64,000 nucleotides of DNA from Hymenobacter aranciens (GTDB lineage Bacteria; Bacteroidota; Bacteroidia; Cytophagales; Hymenobacteraceae). The position numbers and the translations under genes are program-made. The notes beneath the pieces are model-generated. The model did not search any database, was not told the DNA's origin, and saw only the letters and a program-made list of their open reading frames with translations. Location: the NCBI RefSeq assembly GCF_030580865.1, contig NZ_JAUQSY010000016.1, positions 62,001-126,000 of the forward strand, read 5' to 3'. Shown here in pieces: positions 33,691-41,903 of the stretch. Position 1 is the stretch's first letter. The number at the start of each line of letters is the position of its first letter.

Positions 33691-36600
33691 TTACAAGCCG
33701 ATTTGCAGGCCCAGCGTGAAGGTGCGCACGTTGGGGTAGCTGCCCTCATCGAGACCACGCACCAAAGCACCATCGAGGCCACCCACCGTTTCGGGGTCGT
33801 AGCCGCTGTAGTTGGTGACGGTGAATACGTTCTGGCCTGAGGCGTAAATCCGCAGACGGCTGACAGCCTTGAGCCGGTCGGTGAGCGACTGCGGCAGGGT
33901 ATAGCCTATCTGAAGGTTTTTCAGACGCATGTACGAGCCATCCTCCAGCCAACGGTCCGAGTTTACCCGCGAGTTGTTGTTGGCCGAAGTGTTATCGAAG
34001 CCTTGTTGGTCGCTGGCCACTACCGCCCGGGGCGTGGTGGTGCTGGGGTTTTCTGCTGTCCAGGGCCGGTAGTCGGCTGTGTGGTTGCCGGTCTGGTCGG
34101 TGCGCTCCAGCCAGTACTTGGTGTTGTTAAACACATCGTTGCCCTGAATGCCTTGGAAGAAAGCCGCTAGGTCGAAGTTGGCGTAGCTCGCCGTCAAGTT
34201 CAGGCCGTAGGTGAACTGGGGAAACACCCGGCCCACGTGGGCACGGTCTTTGTCGGCCGTAATCAAGCCATCGCCGTCCAGGTCTTTGTAGCGGGCATCG
34301 CCGGGCCGAAGGCCAGCCGGAATGTCGGTGTCGCCGGTCTGGTACACGCCATCGAACTGGTAGAGATAGAATGAGCCGATTTCGTAGCCTTTCTCCGTGC
34401 GGGTTACGCCGCTGGGGCCGCCCTGGAAGAAGTTGGCCGAATTGCCGGAATTTCCCAGGTCAATCACCTCATTTTTCACCGTCGACAAGTTGGCGTTGAT
34501 GCCGTACTTGAAGGCGCCACGGTTTTCGTTATAGCCGAGCAGAAAATCAAACCCGGTGTTGCGAATCTCGCCGATGGCCTGGTAAGGATTGTCGCCCTCG
34601 TTGCCGAAGGACAGCGCGATGCCCGGGTTCACGAGGGCATCGGTCGTGTTGGAAATGTAGTAGTCGGCGCCCAAAGTCAGACGGTTTTCCAGAAAGCCCA
34701 GGTCCAGGCCGACGTTGGTGGTCCGGCGGGTTTCCCAGGTAATGCCCGGGCTACCGAAGTTGGTTTGCAGCGAGCCGTTAGCCAGGGCTTGGCTGCTGCC
34801 AAACGGGTAGTTTACGTTCGGGTTGATGAAGCCCTGGTAGCGGTAGGAACCGCCGTAGGCCCCGCCGATGTTTTCATTACCGAGTTGCCCGTAGGATGCC
34901 CGCACCTTCAGGTCGCTGATGGCACTCACGCCCTCAAAAAACTTTTCGCGCGAGACGCGCCAGCCTACCGAGGCCGCACCGAAGTTGCCAGCACGTCTGC
35001 CCGGCGCAAAGCGCGATGAGGCATCGTTGCGGTACGCCGCCGTCACGAGGTAGCGCTGGTCGTAGTCGTAAGTGAGTTGGCCGAAGAACGAGCGTTTGCT
35101 GTTGATAAACGCCGAGCCTGCCACCTGCGGGCTGGATGAGCCGGCATCGAGTGACCAGTAGTACACCGGCCCCTGCCCATACTCGTTGTTGCGGCCGCGG
35201 GTGAACTCCGCACGGAAGCGCTGCTGGCTATAGCCGGCCACTGCCGTTATGTTGTGCTTATCGAAGCTTTTGTCGAAGGTGAGGGTGTTTTCAGCCATGC
35301 CAAACAGCTCATTGCCTTGGTTTTCGGCATAATACGAGCGGGCTCCCAGAGCGTCGTCGCCCACGTAGCGAAGTTGGCCGTACTGGCGCTTTTCCTGGTC
35401 GTGGTAGCCATGGTACTCCACCGCTAGGTTGAGACGATAGCGCAGCCAAGGCAGGATAGTATATTCGCCGAACAGACTGCCCTGCACCCGGTTGGAGGTG
35501 CCGGTATTGTCCAGGATTTTCTGAGCTCCCACAGGATTAGTACCGTACGATACCGCGTTGGGGGTGCTCAGGCCATAGCCGCCCTGCTGCGTGGGGTCAT
35601 ACACCGGCGTCACAGGCAGCATCCGCACCACATCGATAAATGGCAGGCCATTCACGCGGGTTTGGTTGGTGCGGGTCAGCAGCAGGCTTTCGCCTACCCG
35701 CAGCTTACCGGCATTGAAGCCGCTGTTTATGCGAGCGCTATAGCGCTCAAACTTCGGCCCCACAATGGTGCCGATTTGCTTGAAGTAGCCTCCGCTGATG
35801 TTGTAGTTAGACGAGCCGCCGTTTTGACCGGCCCCGCCGCCGCTCACACCCAGGTCGTAGCTCTGCACTGAGCCTTGCTTGATAAGTGCGTCCTGCCAGT
35901 CGGTATTAATAACCGCTGAGTCGGCATCAAGCGGCAGAACATTGGCAAAGGGCTGACGAGCTAGGCCGGAGTTGTCGTATGCCTGATTAGTGACGTCGGC
36001 CCACTGTTGAGAGTTGGCCAAGTTGTAGCGCTTCACGATATCCTGCACGCCGCCGTACACGTTTATGGTAATGGCCGGGGCGCCCACCTTGCCGCGCTTG
36101 GTGGTGATGATGATAACGCCGTTGGCCCCGCGCGAGCCGTAGGGGGCCAGCGAGGCGGCGTCCTTTAGCACCTGCACGCTTTCGGCATCCTGGGGATTGA
36201 AGTCACGCAGGTTATCGGTCCACAGCCCATCTATTACATACAAGGGCTGGCTGTTGCTACCGAGCGAGCCCACCCCCCGGATGTTCACCACCGAGGCCTG
36301 GCCGGGCGTACCGGAAGTAGACACTGCCACGCCGGGTACCCGGCCCTGAATGGCTTCGCCCAGCGTAGCGACCGGAGCTCGCTTCACGTCCACGGCGCTT
36401 ACCGTAACCACCGAGCCCGTCACGTCTTCGCGCTTCTGGGTGAGGTAGCCTACTACTACCACTTCGTTCAGCTTCTGCATGTCCTCCAGCAGCTGCACGT
36501 TGATGGTGGCTTCCGAGCCTACCGTCACATTTTGCGTCACGTAGCCCACGTAGCTGAAGGCCAGCACGGAGCCGGCCGGAACATCGAGGCTGAACTGCCC

Positions 36601-36834
36601 TTCGGAATTGGTGCTGGTGCCCGTGGTGGTACCAACCACTAATATGCTCACGCCGGGCAGGCCTGCGCCTTTCTCATCCGTCACGCGGCCGCTGATAACC
36701 TGCGCCGGGCGGGAAGTGCTGGTGGCTGGTAAGGGAGCAGCCATTGCCGGGGCAACTGCTGCTACAACCAAAGGCAGGCAGCACGCCAATGCTGGTAGCA
36801 AAAGCTGCCTTGGCGGGGGTAGCATCTTTTTCAT
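33691..36834 (-). CDS. susC: SusC/RagA-family TonB-dependent outer membrane transporter
   Basis: A 1047-residue outer membrane channel that imports oligosaccharides with energy from TonB. The start at 36834 gives a good signal peptide (to about 32, VAPAMAAP). A carboxypeptidase-D-regulatory-like domain (about 45-125, VISGRVTDEKGAGLPGVSI) precedes the plug (EVVVVGYLTQKREDVTGSV through NIRGVGSLGSNSQPLYVIDG), then a 22-strand-type barrel. The final residues TFTLGLQIGL are a normal barrel end. A LacI-type operator lies 47 bases upstream of the start codon. Confidence 0.96.
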   Translation of the reverse strand: MKKMLPPPRQLLLPALACCLPLVVAAVAPAMAAPLPATSTSRPAQVISGRVTDEKGAGLPGVSILVVGTTTGTSTNSEGQFSLDVPAGSVLAFSYVGYVTQNVTVGSEATINVQLLEDMQKLNEVVVVGYLTQKREDVTGSVVTVSAVDVKRAPVATLGEAIQGRVPGVAVSTSGTPGQASVVNIRGVGSLGSNSQPLYVIDGLWTDNLRDFNPQDAESVQVLKDAASLAPYGSRGANGVIIITTKRGKVGAPAITINVYGGVQDIVKRYNLANSQQWADVTNQAYDNSGLARQPFANVLPLDADSAVINTDWQDALIKQGSVQSYDLGVSGGGAGQNGGSSNYNISGGYFKQIGTIVGPKFERYSARINSGFNAGKLRVGESLLLTRTNQTRVNGLPFIDVVRMLPVTPVYDPTQQGGYGLSTPNAVSYGTNPVGAQKILDNTGTSNRVQGSLFGEYTILPWLRYRLNLAVEYHGYHDQEKRQYGQLRYVGDDALGARSYYAENQGNELFGMAENTLTFDKSFDKHNITAVAGYSQQRFRAEFTRGRNNEYGQGPVYYWSLDAGSSSPQVAGSAFINSKRSFFGQLTYDYDQRYLVTAAYRNDASSRFAPGRRAGNFGAASVGWRVSREKFFEGVSAISDLKVRASYGQLGNENIGGAYGGSYRYQGFINPNVNYPFGSSQALANGSLQTNFGSPGITWETRRTTNVGLDLGFLENRLTLGADYYISNTTDALVNPGIALSFGNEGDNPYQAIGEIRNTGFDFLLGYNENRGAFKYGINANLSTVKNEVIDLGNSGNSANFFQGGPSGVTRTEKGYEIGSFYLYQFDGVYQTGDTDIPAGLRPGDARYKDLDGDGLITADKDRAHVGRVFPQFTYGLNLTASYANFDLAAFFQGIQGNDVFNNTKYWLERTDQTGNHTADYRPWTAENPSTTTPRAVVASDQQGFDNTSANNNSRVNSDRWLEDGSYMRLKNLQIGYTLPQSLTDRLKAVSRLRIYASGQNVFTVTNYSGYDPETVGGLDGALVRGLDEGSYPNVRTFTLGLQIGL

Positions 36835-36880
36835 ATTGGGTGGGGTAAAGTAAATGGAACTGCGAAGTAAGCACTTTTGC

Positions 36881-36892
36881 GCAAACGTTTGC
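36881..36892. promoter_or_regulatory. LacI-type operator, susC proximal
   Basis: A perfect GCAAACGTTTGC palindrome. On the minus strand TACTTCGC (36862-36869) lies 11 bases away, within AAAAGTGCTTACTTCGC, which parallels the galM promoter (AAAAGCGCTTATTTCGC). Confidence 0.87.
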
Positions 36893-37338
36893 ACAAACGA
36901 CCAGCAAAAAAATAAAAGCAGTACTCGGCGCCCAGTGGCAGCAGAGCGGCAGAAAATAAATAATGGCAATTTGTTTGAGCTGCAAGTGGCTTGCTGTTAG
37001 GTTGTTTTATAGCATTAAAAGACTGCGGAAGCAGTTGGTGAGAAGCAGCTTAGCGGCTTCAAAAAAAAATCGTTTTGAAGGGCGAATAAGTTGTGGAAAT
37101 GCACTCATTAGCCGATTCGGCCGGCTGTATACAATTGTTTCGGCTATTGAATGGCTGTTGTCCTGTGCTGACGGATTTTAGCACAGAATCACCCTGAAAG
37201 CAAGCGGAACGAGAATAATGGGGATGAAATAAGGGAAACGCATTTAAACGACTGTATGGCTGATGGATAACCGGTGAAATAACGCAGCACTGGGGCAACA
37301 GATAGCCAACACGAGCAAACTGTATTACAAGAAATTGT

Positions 37339-37350
37339 GCAAACGTTTGC
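37339..37350. promoter_or_regulatory. LacI-type operator, susC distal
   Basis: A perfect GCAAACGTTTGC palindrome 505 bases upstream of susC and 458 bases from the proximal site. No clear promoter box sits beside it, so an auxiliary looping operator is plausible. Confidence 0.8.
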
Positions 37351-37370
37351 TTTTGTTTGGGACGGTTAAT

Positions 37371-37410
37371 AAAAAAGGCCCCGCCGACTGCAGAGTCAGC
37401 GGGGCCTTTT
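37371..37410. terminator. Terminator of the GH43-ricin operon
   Basis: GGCCCCGC pairs with GCGGGGCC, with an inner ACT/AGT pair, flanked by A6 and T4. It ends the minus-strand unit containing 41904, 39683 and 37427. Confidence 0.88.
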
Positions 37411-37426
37411 AAGCCAGGATGCGGGT

Positions 37427-39625
37427 TTACTGCACCACTACGAGCTTTTGGGTAGCCACGGTAGCCGGGCCCGTCAGGCGCACGGTGTACACGCCGGCCG
37501 CCAGGGCCGACACGTCCAGCGTCTGCTGCTGAGTAAGGCCTTGCGTGCCGGGGCGGCCGGGCAGCTGGGCCACGCGGCGGCCTTGCACGTCGAGCACTTC
37601 CAGGGCGAAGCTGCCGGTTTGGGCGGGCGTGTAGTGCACGCTCAGCTGGCGCTGGGCGGGATTGGGGTACAGCTCGAGGCCGGCGGCCAGAGCGGCAGCG
37701 GCCTTGGTGGGCAGGGTCAGGCGGGCGTCGTACTGCAGCTGGAAGGTCCAGCGCTGGGCGTCCACACCGTCGGGGTTGTCGTCGCGCTGCTGAATGTAGG
37801 TGCCGGGGTTAGTGCTGCCGTAGTCCACGTCGGCCACTTTTTGCGGATTGGTGGTGCCGTAGTGAATCAGCTTGCTGTAAATGAGGTCGGTGTTGGTAAT
37901 CAGCCAACGCTGGGCGGGGCTGCCGTTATCGTCGTACTGTTGCAGGCGCACGGGGCTGGCGTTGCTGTTGTTGGGCACTTCCAGACACTGCGGCAGGTTA
38001 GAAGTGGGGTCGAGCGCGCCGCGGTGGGTGAGCTTATAGGCATTAGTCGCCGCGTCGAGGGTGATAATCCAGCGCTGCGCGTCGTTGCCGTTGTCGAAAT
38101 ACTGGCTAATCTGGGCGCCGCGGTCATATAGGTTCAGCGGCACTTCCATGCACTGGTTGGTGCCCTTGTGGGTGATTTTGTAAGTGCCGCCCGATACGAT
38201 GCCCACCGATTGCACGTCGAGCTTCCAGCGCTGGGCGTCGGTGCCGTTCTCGGGAGCCAGGCGCACGTTGGAACCGGCTGTGGTGCCGGCGGCTTCCAGC
38301 ACCTGCTGGGTGTTGCGGAGGCGGATTTTGTAGAAGCCGCCATCCACGGCTTCCATCACAAAGCGTTGCGCATCAACGGCGGCGTTGGTGCCCTGAGTGG
38401 CTAGCGCCCCGGCCGCGCCAGTCAGCGAAACCCGGTTGGCAACGCCGGCGTGATTGAGGCGGTAGCTGCCGCCCACGTCCTGCGTCACCATCCAGCGCTG
38501 GCGGGTATCGGCTCCATTCTCATTAGCCAGCTGAATGCGAGCGCCGTCAGCAGTGCTGTTGTTTTCGATTTCGAGGCGGCGGGCCGGTGCGGCCTTGCTG
38601 CTGATGCGGTACACGGCGCCCGAGAGCAGCGTCCCCTCGTTGCACACGGTCACCAGCGGGCGGGCATCCACGCTGTAATTGGTCATGGCCAGAATCTGCA
38701 GCGTGCCGTCGCCCTCGAAGGTGAGGTGGTCGAGGCACACGCCCCGGTGGTTTGTCACGTTGTTGTCGAAGCGCTGGTACGTGAAGTAATACTCGTCGCA
38801 GCCGGGCATCTTGAACATCGAGCCGCTGCCGGGGCCGCTGTGCTCGTTGTTGTAGATGAGCTGGTGGCGGAATGTCCAGGGACCCTGCACCGAGGGGGCA
38901 GTGGCGTACTGGGTGTTATAGGTGCCCAGGGTGCGGTCGCCGCTGCCGTAGGTCAGGTAGTAGGTATTAGCGCGCTTCACCACGCTGGGGGCGTCGGCGT
39001 AGTTGCTGGGGGTGATGTTCTGCGAGTTGCCGACGAACGATGTCATGTTAGTCGCCAGCTGCCGCACTACCAGGCGCCCGCCACCGCCGTAAAACAGGTA
39101 AGGCGTGCCGTCGGGGTCCACGAATACGGCCGGGTCGCCGAGCACCGGCGCGTTGGGGTCGGTGGTGAGCAGCGGCGCACCGCTGTCGGTGAAGGGGCCG
39201 GTGGGGCTGCTGCTGGTGGCTACCCCGATTTTGCCATCGGCGGCAAAGTACAGGTAGTAAGTACCATTGGCCAGCACCAGCGACGGGGCGGTGCCCTGCG
39301 CGTTGGCGCTTTCCCAGGAGCAGTTGGGGCCGAGGTCGAACACCGGCGTGGCGCTGGCCACGAAGTTCATCATGTCGGGCGAGCTGAACACGAAAAACTG
39401 CTTCGGCGTGGCCGCCAGCGCCGAGGGGTATATGCGGTAGTTGCCCCCGAAATATTGCATGTCGGGGTCGCCGTACTGGCTGGTATAGCTGTTGTTAGCG
39501 CCAACGGGCAGAATGGGATTGGTATTATTGGTCTGGGCAGCAGCCGGCAGTGCGGCGCCCGTCAGCAGCCCGGCGGCCAGCAGGGCCCGCAACGCCGGGG
39601 AGGGTAGTGGTTTAAACATGAGCAT
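37427..39625 (-). CDS. GH43-like protein with two ricin trefoils and T9SS sorting domain
   Basis: A 732-residue secreted protein; the ATG six bases further in is an equally good start. It has a signal peptide (to about 31), a GH43-like propeller (about 35-325), six QRW-type ricin/CBM13 repeats (about 335-640) and a type IX sorting domain (ELYPNPAQRQ to the end). Base Asp53 (YGDPDMQY) and Asp164 (LGDPAVFV) are kept. The acid Glu of GH43 is replaced by Asp211 (YADAPSVV), and GxGH reads GPGS (Ser267). Activity is therefore doubtful. It is the last gene of a three-gene operon. Confidence 0.86.
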   Translation of the reverse strand: MLMFKPLPSPALRALLAAGLLTGAALPAAAQTNNTNPILPVGANNSYTSQYGDPDMQYFGGNYRIYPSALAATPKQFFVFSSPDMMNFVASATPVFDLGPNCSWESANAQGTAPSLVLANGTYYLYFAADGKIGVATSSSPTGPFTDSGAPLLTTDPNAPVLGDPAVFVDPDGTPYLFYGGGGRLVVRQLATNMTSFVGNSQNITPSNYADAPSVVKRANTYYLTYGSGDRTLGTYNTQYATAPSVQGPWTFRHQLIYNNEHSGPGSGSMFKMPGCDEYYFTYQRFDNNVTNHRGVCLDHLTFEGDGTLQILAMTNYSVDARPLVTVCNEGTLLSGAVYRISSKAAPARRLEIENNSTADGARIQLANENGADTRQRWMVTQDVGGSYRLNHAGVANRVSLTGAAGALATQGTNAAVDAQRFVMEAVDGGFYKIRLRNTQQVLEAAGTTAGSNVRLAPENGTDAQRWKLDVQSVGIVSGGTYKITHKGTNQCMEVPLNLYDRGAQISQYFDNGNDAQRWIITLDAATNAYKLTHRGALDPTSNLPQCLEVPNNSNASPVRLQQYDDNGSPAQRWLITNTDLIYSKLIHYGTTNPQKVADVDYGSTNPGTYIQQRDDNPDGVDAQRWTFQLQYDARLTLPTKAAAALAAGLELYPNPAQRQLSVHYTPAQTGSFALEVLDVQGRRVAQLPGRPGTQGLTQQQTLDVSALAAGVYTVRLTGPATVATQKLVVVQ

Positions 39626-39682
39626 AAGGTGGGGTTTTGAATGAAAAAATGAAGGTTGCTTGATGAGTCAGTGGGTTGTTAT

Positions 39683-41818
39683 TTAGCGCATCAGCTTGGC
39701 TTGGACCTGCTGCTGCCCCTGCCGCACGCGCAGCAGGTAGAGCCCGGTCGCGCCGGCGGGGCAAGCCAGGGGCACTTCCTGCGCCCCGGCCTGCAGCTGC
39801 ACCGGCTGAGTGCTTACCACGCGGCCAAGCGGGTCAATCAGCTCTACCTGGGCCGGACCGGCTTTCAGTGTAGATACCTGGGCAGTGAGCTGTTCCACAA
39901 AGGGGTTGGGATAAGCCTGCACGGCCAGGCCAGCCGCCGGAGCTACGCCCGGCTGCACGGCAGTCGGCGTGGCCGGCGCGTCCGAAATCAGCTCCAGGCG
40001 CCAGCGCTGGGCGTCGTTGCCGTTGTCTTCGTACTGGGCTACGTCCACCCGCGGCTCGGCGCTGTTGTAGAGCACGTCGAGGCATTGGTTGGTGCCTTCG
40101 TGGGTCAGCTTAACGTATTCGTTGTCAGTGCGCGTAATCACCCAACGCTGGGCGGTGGCGCCGTTGTCGTCGTACTGCTGCACGTTGGCGTTGTTGCTGG
40201 AGCTGTTGTTCTCCACATCGAGGCACTGGGGCCGGTTAGAAGTCGGGTCGAGGGCATTTTTGTGGGTCAGCTTGTAGCTGCCGCCGGTTTCCTGGGTTAT
40301 CACCCAGCGCTGACCGCTGGTGCCCAGGTCGAAGTTCTGCTGCACGTTGGTGCCGCGCACCGGGCTGTTGTTTTCCACTTCCAGCACTTGCTCGGTGCTT
40401 TTGTGCATTAGCTTGTAGGTGCGGCCCGAAATGACCGATACCTGGCTGATGTCCAGCTGCCAGCGCTGGGCGTCGCTGCCGTTGTCGGGGGCTATGCGCA
40501 CATCGGCGCCGGCCGTGGTGCCGGTAGCTTCCACACACAGGCCGGTGCCTTTGAGGGTGATTTTATAATAGCCGTCGGTCAGGGCCTGGAGCTGCCAGCG
40601 CTGGGCATCGGCGGTGCCGGCAGTGTTTTGCTCCAATAAGGGCGTGCCAGTGCTGGTGCCGCCCACCGGCTGCAAGGCCTGGGTGGTGCCCTCGTGGGTG
40701 AGGTTGTAGCGGCCATCGGGCTCCAGGCTGAGGCGCCAGCGCTGGGCGGCGCTGCCGTTGTCGGGGCCCTGCTGCACGCGGGCCCCGGCGGCGGTGCTGT
40801 TATTCAGCACTTCCAGGCATTGGTTGGTGCCTTTGTGGGTGAGCTTGTACACGCCGCCCGATAGCACGTTGCCGGCCGTGCAGGGGCCGCCGGGCAGCAC
40901 CGGGCGCACGCCATACGTTGTCATATTCACGCGCTGAATGCGGCCGTCGCTCTCGAAGTTGAGCCGGTCGATGCACAGGCTGCGCACGGTGGCGCCGGGC
41001 TCGTAGCGGTGGTAGGTCATGTAGTACTGGTCGCAGCCCGGCACCCGCGTGATGGAGGCGTGGCCCGGCCCGGTGCGCTGCTGGTCGCTCGACAGAATCT
41101 GGCCGCCGTAGGTCCAGGGGCCGGTGGGGCTGGTGCTGGTCGAATACTGCACGTTGTAGGTGCCGTTGCGGTAGTTGCCGTTCGAGTAGGTCATGTAATA
41201 CACGCCGTTGCGCTTCACCAGGTAGGGGGCCTCGGTGTAGTTGGGCGGGGTGATGTTCTGGGCCGGGCTACCGTCGAAGGCATTCATGCTGGGGTCGAGC
41301 CGGCGCATGGCCAGGCGGCTGCCATTCGAGCCGCCGTAGTACATGTAGGCTTGGCCGTCGTCGTCCACAAACACCATCGGGTCAATGATATCCACCGTAA
41401 TCGGGTCGGAGCCGATGAAGGGCTGGCCCAGGTCGGTGAAGGGCCCGGTGGGGGTGGGGCCGCTGGCCACGCCAATCTTGCTGTTGGCCGAGTAGTAGAA
41501 GTAATACTGGTTGTTGCGAAACACTACCGAGGGCGCCCAGCCGTTGGCACGGGCCCAGCTGCAGTCCACGGCCAAGTCAAATATCACCCCCTCGTCGCTC
41601 CAGTTGGTAAGGTCGGTCGAGGAGTAGGCGTGAAACTGCGAGCCCTGCAACGTGGTCGGGTACATGTAGTAGCGGCCCGCGAAGAAATTCATCTCGGGGT
41701 CGGCCAGGTCGCGGGGGCTGTTGACAATGGGGTTACCAGCCGTAACCGGGTTTTGCGCCTGTGCCGCCGGGGCAGCAAGCAAAGCAACAAACAACCAGCT
41801 GAATAAAGAATAGCGCAT
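39683..41818 (-). CDS. GH43 family glycosidase with two ricin trefoils and T9SS sorting domain
   Basis: A 711-residue secreted enzyme with the same layout as the 37427 protein: signal peptide (to about 22), GH43 propeller, six QRW ricin repeats (about 315-625) and type IX sorting domain (QAYPNPFVEQ to the end). Here all expected residues are present: Asp40 (LADPEMNF), Asp146 (IIDPMVFV), Glu196 (YTEAPYLV) and GPGH with His253. It is thus the likely active member of the three ricin-bearing paralogues. GH43 plus CBM13 recalls exo-beta-1,3-galactanases of GH43 subfamily 24, which would suit the galactose genes, but the subfamily was not tested. Confidence 0.88.
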   Translation of the reverse strand: MRYSLFSWLFVALLAAPAAQAQNPVTAGNPIVNSPRDLADPEMNFFAGRYYMYPTTLQGSQFHAYSSTDLTNWSDEGVIFDLAVDCSWARANGWAPSVVFRNNQYYFYYSANSKIGVASGPTPTGPFTDLGQPFIGSDPITVDIIDPMVFVDDDGQAYMYYGGSNGSRLAMRRLDPSMNAFDGSPAQNITPPNYTEAPYLVKRNGVYYMTYSNGNYRNGTYNVQYSTSTSPTGPWTYGGQILSSDQQRTGPGHASITRVPGCDQYYMTYHRYEPGATVRSLCIDRLNFESDGRIQRVNMTTYGVRPVLPGGPCTAGNVLSGGVYKLTHKGTNQCLEVLNNSTAAGARVQQGPDNGSAAQRWRLSLEPDGRYNLTHEGTTQALQPVGGTSTGTPLLEQNTAGTADAQRWQLQALTDGYYKITLKGTGLCVEATGTTAGADVRIAPDNGSDAQRWQLDISQVSVISGRTYKLMHKSTEQVLEVENNSPVRGTNVQQNFDLGTSGQRWVITQETGGSYKLTHKNALDPTSNRPQCLDVENNSSSNNANVQQYDDNGATAQRWVITRTDNEYVKLTHEGTNQCLDVLYNSAEPRVDVAQYEDNGNDAQRWRLELISDAPATPTAVQPGVAPAAGLAVQAYPNPFVEQLTAQVSTLKAGPAQVELIDPLGRVVSTQPVQLQAGAQEVPLACPAGATGLYLLRVRQGQQQVQAKLMR

Positions 41819-41903
41819 CAGGAGGGAAGAAGAAAACGAGGGAATAAATTTTTGATAAGCAAGCCAGCAAAGTGTCGCAAACGGCCTGTTCCGAGGCGTT
41901 TGG

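Larger units (their letters stand above)
36835..37426. other. AT-rich intergenic control region upstream of susC
   Basis: This 592-base stretch has two LacI-type operators, one next to susC (36881) and one 458 bases further away (37339), plus the terminator of the next operon. A small hairpin, CTTCAAAA/TTTTGAAG at 37057-37080, lies between them. It is less GC-rich than the genes around it. No convincing open reading frame was seen; a small RNA or long leader is possible but unproven. Confidence 0.55.

Noticed and set aside
37059..37298. Small gene (79 codons, minus strand) upstream of susC
   Set aside because: No coding-like composition, no start signal, and it lies in an AT-rich control region.
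41870..41886. GTCGCAAACGGCC as another LacI-type operator
   Set aside because: Only one half of the palindrome is present, and it lies in a short gap inside an operon.
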